This document shows, piece after piece, positions 17,572-27,432 of a DNA stretch of 64,000 nt; the first letter of the stretch is position 1; each line of letters begins with the position of its first letter. The stretch is taken from contig NZ_CP136946.1 in NCBI RefSeq assembly GCF_050916355.1, positions 558,001-622,000 on the forward strand, read 5' to 3'. A program made the translations under genes and the position numbers. Source of the stretch: Jeongeupia wiesaeckerbachi. Its GTDB lineage: Bacteria > Pseudomonadota > Gammaproteobacteria > Burkholderiales > Chitinibacteraceae. The notes below the pieces were generated by a model that made no database searches, was not told the origin of the DNA, and was given only the letters and a program-made list of their open reading frames with translations.

Positions 17572-18600
17572 ATGTATACCGACGACGACCTGACCGATGC
17601 CGTAGCGGCCGGCATCCTCAGCCAAGACACCGCCACCGCCTTCCGCGACCACGTCTCGGCACGCCGGCATACGCCGGTCGCCGACGAGGAACAGTTCCGG
17701 CTGATCACCGGCTTCAACGACATCTTCGTCGTCATCGCCTGCGTACTGCTGCTGGTGTCGGTGTCGTGGATCGGCGGCGCCGCCACACCACTGCTTGGCG
17801 CGCTCGCCTCGGCGGCAACCGCCTGGGGACTGGCCGAGTTCTTCGTCCGCCAGCGGCGGATGGCCTTGCCGGCGATCGTGCTGCTGCTGGCGTTTGCCGG
17901 CAACGTGTTTTCGGCCGGGCTGACACTGGGCGGCATGGTTGCGGCAGGCCGGCCAGATCAGCTGTTCGACAATGCGCCGGGCGTCATCGCCTTCGCCAGC
18001 CTGCTCGCCGGCGCAGCAACGTGGCTGCACTGGCGGCGCTTCCAGGTGCCGATCACCATCGCCTGCGGCGCCGCCGCCGCCGTGGCCTGCGTCATCGCGC
18101 TGATCCGCGCGACGATTCCCGCCGTCGAAAACGCAATGACCCCGTTGCTGCTGCTCGCCGGCCTGGCGGTGTTCGCCTTCGCCATGCGCTGGGACGCCAG
18201 CGATACGACGCGCCAGACCCGCCGCTCGGACGTCGCATTCTGGCTGCACCTGCTGGCAGCACCGCTGCTGGTCCACCCGGTTTTCCTGTCGCTGGGCGTG
18301 ACCGACGGCAACGTCGGCATCCCGCAGGCCGTCGCCGTCGTCGTGCTCTACGTCGGCATCGCGCTGGTGTCGCTGTGCATCGACCGCCGCGCGCTGATGG
18401 TCTCGGCGCTCGGCTACGTGCTGTACGCGTTCAGTGCGCTGCTCAAGCAATACGGCGTCGTCAGCCTCGGCTTCGCCACGACCGCGCTGTTGATCGGTGC
18501 GGCCTTGCTGCTGCTGTCTGCGTTCTGGCAGCCGAGCCGGGCGCTGCTGATCGGTCAATTGCCAGTGGCACTGCAACGCCGGCTGGCGCCGGTACGGTAA
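17572..18600 (+). CDS. Integral membrane protein, DUF2157-like N-terminus
   Basis: A 342-residue protein with a soluble N-terminal segment of about 45 residues (MYTDDDLTDAVAAGILSQDTATAF) that resembles the short helical start of DUF2157 proteins, followed by roughly 9-10 hydrophobic helices with short loops. No transport motif or catalytic residue is recognisable, so the function is unknown. The start at 17572 is preceded by GGAGCG. It is the middle gene of a plus-strand run (MFS, this gene, GNAT) with 30-50 base gaps. Confidence 0.75.
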   Translation: MYTDDDLTDAVAAGILSQDTATAFRDHVSARRHTPVADEEQFRLITGFNDIFVVIACVLLLVSVSWIGGAATPLLGALASAATAWGLAEFFVRQRRMALPAIVLLLAFAGNVFSAGLTLGGMVAAGRPDQLFDNAPGVIAFASLLAGAATWLHWRRFQVPITIACGAAAAVACVIALIRATIPAVENAMTPLLLLAGLAVFAFAMRWDASDTTRQTRRSDVAFWLHLLAAPLLVHPVFLSLGVTDGNVGIPQAVAVVVLYVGIALVSLCIDRRALMVSALGYVLYAFSALLKQYGVVSLGFATTALLIGAALLLLSAFWQPSRALLIGQLPVALQRRLAPVR

Positions 18601-18629
18601 ACCGTATTCGTATCGGCCTGGAGAAAAGC

Positions 18630-19145
18630 ATGACCACGACCATCCGCCGCCTGCTGCCCGCCGATGCGGCCCGCGTTCACGCACTGCGCCTCGCCGCCTT
18701 GCAAGACACGCCATCGGCATTCGGCTCTAGCCACGCCGAAGAGCAAGCCATGCCGCTGATCCATACCGAGAACAGGCTGGCACCGTCGGCGGATCGCGGT
18801 CTGTTTGGCGCCTTCGACGGCGATGAGCTGGTCGGCATGGTCGGACTGGGGCGGGAGAATCCGGCCAAGCTGGCGCACAAGGCCATCGTCTGGGGGATGT
18901 ACGTCGCGCCCGGCTACCGGAGCCGCGGGCTGGGCAAGGCGCTGCTGGCCGAGACCCTTACGCTGGCACGCGGCGTCGCCGATGTCCGCCAGATCAATCT
19001 GTGCGTTAACGCCAGCAACACCGCGGCGCGACGCTTGTACGAGTCGGCCGGCTTCGAGGCCTACGGCCACGAAGCCGACGCCCTGCAGGTCGATGGCGAG
19101 CTGCACGACGAAATCCTGATGCGCCTGGCGCTCGTCAGCCGCTGA
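18630..19145 (+). CDS. GNAT family N-acetyltransferase
   Basis: A 171-residue acetyl-CoA-dependent acetyltransferase of unknown substrate. Residues about 85-115 contain the acetyl-CoA-binding motif A: VAPGYRSRGLGKALLAE (R/Q-x-x-G-x-G/A). The C-terminal NASNTAARRLYESAGFEAYG is motif B. A GGAGAA site precedes the ATG at 18630. It is the last gene of the plus-strand run and converges on the oxidoreductase gene. Confidence 0.9.
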   Translation: MTTTIRRLLPADAARVHALRLAALQDTPSAFGSSHAEEQAMPLIHTENRLAPSADRGLFGAFDGDELVGMVGLGRENPAKLAHKAIVWGMYVAPGYRSRGLGKALLAETLTLARGVADVRQINLCVNASNTAARRLYESAGFEAYGHEADALQVDGELHDEILMRLALVSR

Positions 19146-19199
19146 GTCACGCGACGGCGACGGACACGGCCCCCGGTTCGCGTGCGAAAGCCATCAAGC

Positions 19200-20366
19200 C
19201 TAACTACCGCCACCGGCAATCGTCGTCCAGCGCCCGCCCTGCGCGTGGCTTTGCAGCACCGCGTCGATGAAGCGGTGGCCCGCCAGACCATCGTCGACCG
19301 TCGTCAGCCAGCTTGCCACTGCGGGGATGGGATCGCCGGCGTCGATGGCGGCGATCTGCAAGGCGGCGTCGGCATAGAGCTGGGCGAAGGCTTCGAGATA
19401 GCCCTCGGGATGGCCGGCCGGCACACGGCTGGCGTGCGCCGCGACCTCGCTGTCGGCACGGCCCCGGGTAATGCACCCGGCGTAGCCGGACTGCGGTGTC
19501 AGCCACAATTCGTTCGGCCGCTGCTGATCGAAAGACAGACCGGCCTTGCTGCCGTAGACCCGCAAGGTCAGCGCATTCTCCTCGCCACTGGCGACCTGAC
19601 TGGCCCACAACATACCGCGTGCGCCATTGGCGTAGCGCAACATCATTTGCACATGGTCGTCGATGCGCCGGCCGGGCACGAAGGTGTGCAGCTCGGCGGC
19701 CAGCTCGCTGGGCAGCATGCCGCTGACAAAGGCGGCCAGTTGATAGGCATGGGTGCCGATATCGCCAAGGCAACCGGCCGGCCCGGCCCTGGCCGGATCG
19801 GTGCGCCAGCCTGCCTGCTTGTTGCCGGCCTGTTCGACCGGTTCGCTCAGCCAGTCCTGCGCATATTCGACCTGGACGATGCGGATGTCGCCCAGCTCGC
19901 CGGCAGCGACCAGCGCCCGGGCGTGCCGCACCAGCGGGTAGCCCGAATAGGTGTGCGTCAGCGCGAACAGCCGGTTTTTGCTGCGGGCCAGCGCGGCCAG
20001 CGCCTCGCCCTCGGCCAGCGACATCGCCAGCGGCTTGTCGCAGATCACATGGATGCCCGCTTCGAGAAAGGCCGTCGCCACCGGCGCGTGCAAATGGTTG
20101 GGCGTGACAATGGCGACGACGTCGATGCCGTCGGCACGTGCCGCCTCCAAGCGCGCCATGTCGCGAAAATCGGTATAGCTGCGCGCCGGATCAAGCCGCA
20201 AATCGGCGGCGCTGGCCGCCGCGCGCGCCGGATCGCTCGACAAGGCGCCGGCGACCAGTTCGTAGGCGTCGTCGATCCGCGCCGCCAGCCGGTGCACCGC
20301 GCCGATATAGCCGCCCTGCCCGCCGCCGACCATGCCCAGCCGCAAGCGTCTGCCCCTCATCGTCAT
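19200..20366 (-). CDS. Gfo/Idh/MocA family oxidoreductase
   Basis: NAD(P)-dependent sugar or inositol dehydrogenase family, 388 residues. The N-terminal Rossmann fold shows RLGMVGGGQGGYIGAVHR (dinucleotide-binding glycine motif), VAIVTPNHLHAPVA and the EKP-type motif as VICDKPLAMS, whose lysine is catalytic. GDIGTHAYQLA holds the conserved Asp/His of the active site. I start at the ATG at 20366, which has GGAG six bases upstream. It begins 2 bases before the stop of the upstream TIM-barrel gene is complete, so the two are coupled. Within this locus it probably oxidises the imported sugar or a keto-derivative of it. Confidence 0.92.
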   Translation of the reverse strand: MTMRGRRLRLGMVGGGQGGYIGAVHRLAARIDDAYELVAGALSSDPARAAASAADLRLDPARSYTDFRDMARLEAARADGIDVVAIVTPNHLHAPVATAFLEAGIHVICDKPLAMSLAEGEALAALARSKNRLFALTHTYSGYPLVRHARALVAAGELGDIRIVQVEYAQDWLSEPVEQAGNKQAGWRTDPARAGPAGCLGDIGTHAYQLAAFVSGMLPSELAAELHTFVPGRRIDDHVQMMLRYANGARGMLWASQVASGEENALTLRVYGSKAGLSFDQQRPNELWLTPQSGYAGCITRGRADSEVAAHASRVPAGHPEGYLEAFAQLYADAALQIAAIDAGDPIPAVASWLTTVDDGLAGHRFIDAVLQSHAQGGRWTTIAGGGS

Positions 20367-20367
20367 C

Positions 20368-21426
20368 TCAAGCTCCGTCCAGACCCAGCAGCGCCCTGAG
20401 CCGCGCGGCGTCGAGCCCGCTGCTGGCGAAATCGTCGAAGGCGCGATCGGCAACGCGAATGATGTGGCGGCGTATGAAGTCCGCGCCTTCGCGGGCGCCG
20501 TCCTCGGGGTGCTTGAGCGCGCACTCCCATTCGAGCACGGCCCAGCCCGGATAGTCGTACTGCGCCAGCTTGGAAAAAATGCCGACAAAATCGATCTGCC
20601 CGTCGCCAAGCGATCTGAACCGCCCGGCGCGCTCGACCCAGTCGCTGTAACCGCCATAGACCCCCTGCCGGCCGCTCGGGCGGAATTCGGCGTCCTTGAC
20701 GTGAACCGCCCGGATGCGCCGGTGATAGAGGTCGATGAAGGCGAGGTAGTCGAGCTGCTGCAGCAGGAAATGGCTGGGGTCGTACAGGATGCAGGCGCGC
20801 GGATGATCGCCGACGGCGGCCAGAAAGCGCTCGAAACTGACACCATCGTGCAGGTCTTCACCGGGGTGCAGCTCGAAGCAGCAATCGACGCCGCATTCGT
20901 CGAATGCATCCAGAATGGGCAGCCAGCGCCGCGCCAGCTCGGCAAACGCAGCGTCGACCAGCCCGGCTGGGCGCTGCGGCCACGGATAAAGATAGGGCCA
21001 GGCCAGCGCGCCGCTGAAGCTCACATGCGCCGACAGCCCCAAGCGTTGCGACGCCCGCGCCGCATCGTGCAGCTGCGACACCGCCCACGCGGTGCGCGCC
21101 GCCGGATTGCCGCGCACTGCCGCCGGCGCAAAGCCGTCGAACAGCGCATCGTAGGCCGGATGCACCGCGACGAGCTGGCCTTGCAGATGCGTCGACAACT
21201 CGGTGATCCGCAAGCCGTGCCGCGCGACGGTTTCGCCGATCTCGTCGGCATACGCCTGGCTTTGCGCCGCACGCGCCAGATCGATCAATCGCGGATCGGT
21301 CGGCAGCTGGATGCCGGCGTAAGCAAGGCCCGCCGCCCACGCACACAGGTGATCGAGCGTGTCGAACGGCGCACGCTCGCCCAGGAACTGGGCCAGGAAA
21401 ATCGCCGGGCCCTGTATGGTTTTCAT
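20368..21426 (-). CDS. Sugar phosphate isomerase/epimerase (AP endonuclease 2-type TIM barrel)
   Basis: A 352-residue protein of the xylose isomerase-like TIM-barrel superfamily (IolE/IolI/Hyi type). Metal-binding candidates are the Glu in FELHPGED, the Asp/His in ILYDPSHFLLQQLD, the His/Asp in RAVHVKDAEF and the Glu in WAVLEWECALK, spaced as in that family. The reaction cannot be named from sequence alone. Such genes commonly accompany Gfo/Idh dehydrogenases in inositol or sugar catabolism, as here. It follows the binding-protein gene by 25 bases on the same strand. Confidence 0.88.
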   Translation of the reverse strand: MKTIQGPAIFLAQFLGERAPFDTLDHLCAWAAGLAYAGIQLPTDPRLIDLARAAQSQAYADEIGETVARHGLRITELSTHLQGQLVAVHPAYDALFDGFAPAAVRGNPAARTAWAVSQLHDAARASQRLGLSAHVSFSGALAWPYLYPWPQRPAGLVDAAFAELARRWLPILDAFDECGVDCCFELHPGEDLHDGVSFERFLAAVGDHPRACILYDPSHFLLQQLDYLAFIDLYHRRIRAVHVKDAEFRPSGRQGVYGGYSDWVERAGRFRSLGDGQIDFVGIFSKLAQYDYPGWAVLEWECALKHPEDGAREGADFIRRHIIRVADRAFDDFASSGLDAARLRALLGLDGA

Positions 21427-21451
21427 CGCGACCTCCTGCGCCGGCCGGCAC

Positions 21452-22405
21452 TCAGAACGGCGAGTTCGGGAAGTAGAACTGCTTGGCGTTGTCCTTGGTG
21501 ATCAGCACCGACGGAATGATGGTTTTCGCCGGCAGCTTTTCACCCTTGAGCCGCGCTTCGGCGGTCAGCTTGATCGCGTCGTAGATGAACTTGGGCGAGT
21601 ACGACACATTGGCCTGGATGCGCTTGTCGCTGCCGTCGATCAGCGTCTTGATCGAGCCCTTGGCGCCGGCGCCGCCGAACACCAGCTTGATGTCCTTGCG
21701 CTTGGCCTGATCGATGGCCTTGAGCACGCCGACCGACATGTCGTCGTCGGCCGCCCAGACGGCATCGATGTGCTTGAAGCGCGTCAGGAAATCCTGCATC
21801 ACCTTGAACGCATCGTCGCGGTTCCAGTTGGCGTACTTCGCGTCGAGCACCTTGACGCCCGGCGTCGCCGACAGTGCCTTGGTGAAGGCGTCGTAGCGCT
21901 CGTTGTCCAGCGTCGTCGGAATACCGCGCAGCGCGACAATCTCGCCCTTGCCGCCGAGCGCCTTGCCGATGTATTCGCCCGGAATCCGCCCGAACGCCGT
22001 GTTGTCGCCGGCCACATAGGCATCCTGCGCGCTGGTGTCGGTCAGGCCGCGATCGACGACGGTCACGTAGATGCCCTTGTTCTTGACCTGGCCGACCGGC
22101 TGGGTCAGCGAGGCCGATTCAAACGGAAAGATCACCAGCGCGTTGATCTTGTTGACCGTGACCAGATCCTGCAGCTGGTTGGCCTGCTCCGGCGCGCCGC
22201 CGGCCGTTTTGACGATGATTTTCAGATCCGGATGCTTTTTTTCCAGCTCCTTCTTCGCCTCGTTGGCCCACCAGACGATGCCGCCGGTAAAGCCGTGCGT
22301 GGCCGCGGGAATGGCCACGCCGAGCGTGACCTTTTCCGCGGCCCCGGCCGCGCCGAAAGCCAGCGCAAGCGCCGCAGCGCCGATCAGGTGCGTAAAGCGT
22401 TTCAT
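21452..22405 (-). CDS. Sugar ABC transporter substrate-binding protein (ribose/CUT2 type)
   Basis: Periplasmic sugar-binding protein, 317 residues, with a signal peptide (MKRFTHLIGAAALALAFGAAGAAE, cleavage after GAA/AA). It has the periplasmic-binding fold of RbsB relatives: VTLGVAIPAATHGFTGGIV at strand 1, NALVIFPFESASL, YVTVVDRGLTD and YVAGDNTAFG. VWAADDDMSVGVLKAIDQA is the late conserved segment. The start at 22405 corresponds to the signal peptide. It belongs to the importer encoded just upstream; the gap of 75 bases to the permease is the largest within this part of the operon. Confidence 0.93.
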   Translation of the reverse strand: MKRFTHLIGAAALALAFGAAGAAEKVTLGVAIPAATHGFTGGIVWWANEAKKELEKKHPDLKIIVKTAGGAPEQANQLQDLVTVNKINALVIFPFESASLTQPVGQVKNKGIYVTVVDRGLTDTSAQDAYVAGDNTAFGRIPGEYIGKALGGKGEIVALRGIPTTLDNERYDAFTKALSATPGVKVLDAKYANWNRDDAFKVMQDFLTRFKHIDAVWAADDDMSVGVLKAIDQAKRKDIKLVFGGAGAKGSIKTLIDGSDKRIQANVSYSPKFIYDAIKLTAEARLKGEKLPAKTIIPSVLITKDNAKQFYFPNSPF

Positions 22406-22480
22406 GATGCTCTCTCCAGAAGGTGGCGCCGACGACGACCGTGATTCAAGCCTCCCCTTGCGAAACACTCAGGCGCCGGT

Positions 22481-23456
22481 CTACCGCCGGCTGCGCTGCA
22501 AAAACGCGACGATGATGATGACGAAGCCCTGCACCGCCGCGTTCAGGTAAACGCTGATGATGCTGGTGAGATTGAGGATATTGCTGATCACCGACAGCAG
22601 GATGGCGCCGATCACCGTGCCGATCACCCGGCCCTCGCCGCCCTTGAGCGCCGTGCCGCCGACGACGACGGCGGCGATCGCCTCCAGCTCCCACAGGAGC
22701 CCGGTCGTCGGCGTCGCCGAACCCAGCCGTGGCACGTAGAGCACGGTGGCGATGCCGACGCACAGGCCGAGCAGCATATAGGTGATGATTTTCACCGCAT
22801 CGACATTGATCGCCGCATAGCGCGCGACCTGCTCGTTCGAGCCGATTGCCTGCACATGGCGGCCGAACGCGGTGCGGTTCAGTACGATGGCGCCGAGCAA
22901 TGCCACCAGCAGGAAGACCCAGATCGGCACCGGCACGCCGAGGAAGCTGGCGTAGTACACCGGCGCGTACAGGTCGTTCAGCGTGGTATCCAGCGTCAGC
23001 GCGCCGCCGTCGGCCAGATAGGTCAGGTAGGCACGGAAAATGCCCAGCGTGCCCAGCGTGACGATGAAGGGCTCGATCCGGCCCTTGGTGATCAGCAGCC
23101 CGTGCAGGGTGCCGAACAGCGCGCCGAGCAGCAGCGCCAGCGCGATCCCGGCCAGAACGATGGCCAGCGGCGCGAGCGTGCCGGCCATCGCCAGCCGGTT
23201 CATCATGAAAATCATGCTGCCGGCGATCAGCGCCGCCATCGAGCCGACCGACAGATCGATCCCGCCGGAAATGATCACGAAGGTCATGCCGACCGCGACG
23301 ATGCCAATAAAGGCGGTGCGCGTCAGCACGTTCATCATATTGTCGACGGTGGCGAAATCGGGGTTCAGCAAGGTGCCGGCGACGCACAGCGCCACCAGCC
23401 CCAGTACCGGGCCGAGGCCCACCACGATCTTGAGCCAGCGCCGCGCGCCTTGCTGT

Positions 23457-23476
<20 letters not shown>
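22481..23476 (-). CDS. Sugar ABC transporter permease (ribose/CUT2 type)
   Basis: Inner-membrane permease of 331 residues with about 9-10 helices. TVDNMMNVLTRTAFIGIVAVGMTFVI-type and GGIDLSVGSMAAL are signatures of RbsC-like permeases, and NRTAFGRHVQAIGSNEQVARY is the cytoplasmic loop contacting the ATPase. Its start overlaps the end of the ATPase gene by 20 bases. Confidence 0.94.
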
Positions 23477-24944
<1,468 letters not shown>

Positions 24945-25256
24945 CCCACGCACTCCCGCGGACCAAGCCAGACTGCTCGGGCTCGCCACCGCCGCTCGTC
25001 CGGCAGGATGTGGCGAATCGCAATTGCTGGTGCCGTGCGCGTCCGGCCCTTAAACCGTTTGCGGTACGCGTGTACGGCACGGTTTACGCCTTGTCTTTCA
25101 TCCGGCATGAAGCCGAACGCTGGCGCGAAAAGACCTTGAACAGGCTCTTACGGCGGCCACCCCGTCGGGGCAGCAAGCTTACGTCGTCTTAGGCTGCTTT
25201 CAACGACGCCGCAAGCCCGACCGATGCTGCAACGCAATGCGCGGCCCGCGGTGTCA
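24945..25256 (-). promoter_or_regulatory. Promoter/operator region of the CUT2 ABC operon with a 36-bp dyad
   Basis: Non-coding gap between the isomerase gene and the ABC operon, both on the minus strand. At 25051-25086 it contains TAAACCGT and its inverted copy ACGGTTTA, 20 bases apart, with a palindromic ACGCGT near the centre. The left arm continues as AAACCGTTT, a 9-bp pseudo-palindrome of the kind LacI-family proteins bind. It is about 110 bases upstream of the ATPase start. Regulation by the LacI protein encoded at 26458 is inference. No further gene is visible in the gap. Confidence 0.45.
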
Positions 25257-26453
25257 TCACGCCGGCGGCAAGACGAGGCACGCTTCGTAGCACGCTCCCA
25301 TCGTGTGGTAATCGACCTTGCCGGCCGGGCTTTTCTCGTCGCTGTACTTGCTGTTGTCGGCACGCAGTATCCGGTACCAGCCGCCGTAGCGATGATCGAC
25401 GAAATGCGCCCACGCGTACGCCCACAGCCGCTGGTAGTCGTCCCAGTAGCGCTTCTTGCCGGTCCGCGCGCCGAGCAGCGCGGCGGCGGCGAGGCTTTCG
25501 GCCTGGACCCAGAAGTATTTGTCGCCGTCGCAGATTTCGTCCTGCGGGCCGAAGCCGTAAAAGAGGCCGCCGTGTTCGGCATCCCAGGCCCGGCTCATCG
25601 CCACGTCGAACAGCGCTTCGGCACGCGGCAGCAGCCACGGCTGTGGGCGGTGGCGCTCCAGAATCAGCAAGAGCTTGGCCCATTCGGTCAGATGGCCCGG
25701 CTGGTAGCCCCAGGGGCGGAAGATATTGGTTTTGTCGTCGCGGTTGTAGTCCCAGTCGACCTGCCAGTCCGCGTCGTAGTGCTCCCACATCAGCCCGTGC
25801 GCCAGCGCGGCCTGACGCACGCAGATGTTGTGCGCGAGCAGCTCGGCACGGTCGAGGTAGCGCGTCTCGCCGGTGGCTTCGAACGCCGCCAGCATCGCTT
25901 CGCAGGCGTGCATATTGGCGTTCTGGCCGCGATACGGTTTGAGGTGCCAGTCCGGGCTCGCTTCGTCGGCGTACAGCCCGTGTTGCGGCTCCCAGAAGCG
26001 CGCTTCCATCAGATCCCACGTTTCATCCAGCCAGCCGCGCGCCTCGTCCACGCCGGCCATCAGCGCGTGCGAGTACGCCAGCAGCACGAAGGCGAGGCCG
26101 TAGCAGTGGTTGGTCGCATCGTCGACGGTCTTGACGCCATCGCGCCATTGCAGCTGCCAGGCGTAGCCGCCGCTCGCCGGATCGCGATGCGCGTCGCGCA
26201 GGAAGGCGACGCCGTGCTTCACCGCATCCAGATACGCCGGATCGCCAAACCGCCGGAACGCCATCGCGTAGTTGAAGACGAAACGCGTGCTGCTGACCAG
26301 ATGGCGGGTGTGCGCGTCGTAGACGCTGCCGTCATCGCGAAAGAAATGAAAGAAGCCGCCGGCGCGATCGATCGCGCGCGGGTGGTAAAACGCCATCGTC
26401 TGGCGCACATGCGCCAGCAGCGTGTCGGGATTGCGGAAATCGGGCAGCTTCAT
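25257..26453 (-). CDS. AGE family epimerase/isomerase (mannose isomerase-like)
   Basis: A 398-residue (alpha/alpha)6-barrel protein of the N-acylglucosamine 2-epimerase superfamily, whose members epimerise N-acetylglucosamine or interconvert mannose/sulfoquinovose and their ketoses. RHLVSSTRFVFNYAMAFRR, GQNANMHACEAMLAAFEATG, PWGYQPGHLTEWAKLLL and KVDYHTMGACYEA carry the conserved arginine and histidines of the active site. The overall pattern is closer to YihS/mannose isomerases than to renin-binding proteins, but the substrate is not certain. It starts 4 bases after the LacI gene ends, so the two are translationally linked. Confidence 0.9.
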   Translation of the reverse strand: MKLPDFRNPDTLLAHVRQTMAFYHPRAIDRAGGFFHFFRDDGSVYDAHTRHLVSSTRFVFNYAMAFRRFGDPAYLDAVKHGVAFLRDAHRDPASGGYAWQLQWRDGVKTVDDATNHCYGLAFVLLAYSHALMAGVDEARGWLDETWDLMEARFWEPQHGLYADEASPDWHLKPYRGQNANMHACEAMLAAFEATGETRYLDRAELLAHNICVRQAALAHGLMWEHYDADWQVDWDYNRDDKTNIFRPWGYQPGHLTEWAKLLLILERHRPQPWLLPRAEALFDVAMSRAWDAEHGGLFYGFGPQDEICDGDKYFWVQAESLAAAALLGARTGKKRYWDDYQRLWAYAWAHFVDHRYGGWYRILRADNSKYSDEKSPAGKVDYHTMGACYEACLVLPPA

Positions 26454-26457
26454 TGCT

Positions 26458-27432
26458 TCACTCCTTAGCGGTACTGGTTCGGACGATCAGCGACACCGGC
26501 TGCAGCCGGTTGCCTTCGCCCGCCTGATTCAACAGTAGATCGACGCCGGCGCGGCCGAGCGCGGCCTTGTCGACCGCCAGCGTCGTCAAGCCGGCCGGCG
26601 CGGCGGCGGCAATATCGTCGAAGCCGACGACGGCGATGTCGCCCGGAACGGCGAGGCCGGCGTCGCGGCAGGTCTGCAGTGCGACCAGCGCCGCGGCGTC
26701 GTTGTAGGCGAAGACCGCGTCGGGCGGCTCCGGCAGCGCCAGCAGTTCGCGCATCGCCAGCGCCGCACCGGTGTCGACATCCAGCCCCGGTGCGATCAGG
26801 GCTTCGAGCGCTGGATCGGCGAGCAGGCCGGCGTCGAACAGCGCCTGCCGGTAGCCGCGCTCGCGCAAGCGGATCGAGTAATGCGCGAGCGAGCCCGACA
26901 GGAAGGCGATGCGTTTTCGGCCGGTCGCAATCAGGTGTCGGGTCGCCAGATAGGCGCCCTGCTGGTTGTCCGGGTTGACCGCCGCCAGCCCCGGCGCCCA
27001 CAGATCAGCCAGCGCCAGCGGCTTGCCGAGCCGGCCGACGGTGTGGATCAGCTCGGGCTCGAAAAAGCCGACGCACAGCAAGGCGTCGGGCTCGGCCTCA
27101 AGAACCTGCCGCCGCACCGGCCGGGTCGGATCGAGCGAGCGCACGTCCATCGCGATGCCGGCGTCGCGGCAACGCGCCGCCGTGCCGGCCAGCAGCGGTG
27201 CGTAAAACGGGCTGTCGATCGGGTGCTGGCTGTGCAACAGCACGAGGATGCGGCGCAGCGGTTCGCGTTTGAGCCGGCCGGTGTCGTAACCGAGTTCGTC
27301 GGCCATTTGCAGCACACGGTCGCGCGTGTCGGCGCTCAAGCCCTGCTGGTGCTTCAGCGCCCGCGACGCGGTGCCGACCGACACGCCAGCGGCGGCGGCA
27401 AGCTCGCGGATGCTGATGCTGCGCCGCTTCAT
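26458..27432 (-). CDS. LacI family transcriptional regulator
   Basis: DNA-binding repressor of 324 residues. The N-terminal helix-turn-helix ISIRELAAAAGVSVGTASRAL and the hinge ELGYD follow the LacI pattern (residues 5-50). The rest is the periplasmic-binding-like effector domain ending in VVGFDDIAAAAPAGLTTLAVDKAALGR. Its ATG overlaps the stop of the glycoside hydrolase gene (ATGA), and the isomerase gene follows after 4 bases. It therefore sits in the operon it probably controls, responding to the sugar released or imported. Candidate operators lie at 30549-30564 and 25051-25086. Confidence 0.95.
   Translation of the reverse strand: MKRRSISIRELAAAAGVSVGTASRALKHQQGLSADTRDRVLQMADELGYDTGRLKREPLRRILVLLHSQHPIDSPFYAPLLAGTAARCRDAGIAMDVRSLDPTRPVRRQVLEAEPDALLCVGFFEPELIHTVGRLGKPLALADLWAPGLAAVNPDNQQGAYLATRHLIATGRKRIAFLSGSLAHYSIRLRERGYRQALFDAGLLADPALEALIAPGLDVDTGAALAMRELLALPEPPDAVFAYNDAAALVALQTCRDAGLAVPGDIAVVGFDDIAAAAPAGLTTLAVDKAALGRAGVDLLLNQAGEGNRLQPVSLIVRTSTAKE

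Noticed and set aside
16843..18720. 625-codon minus-strand frame opposite the MFS and membrane-protein genes
   Set aside because: Gln/His/Arg/Asp-rich shadow of real genes with clear membrane proteins on the other strand.
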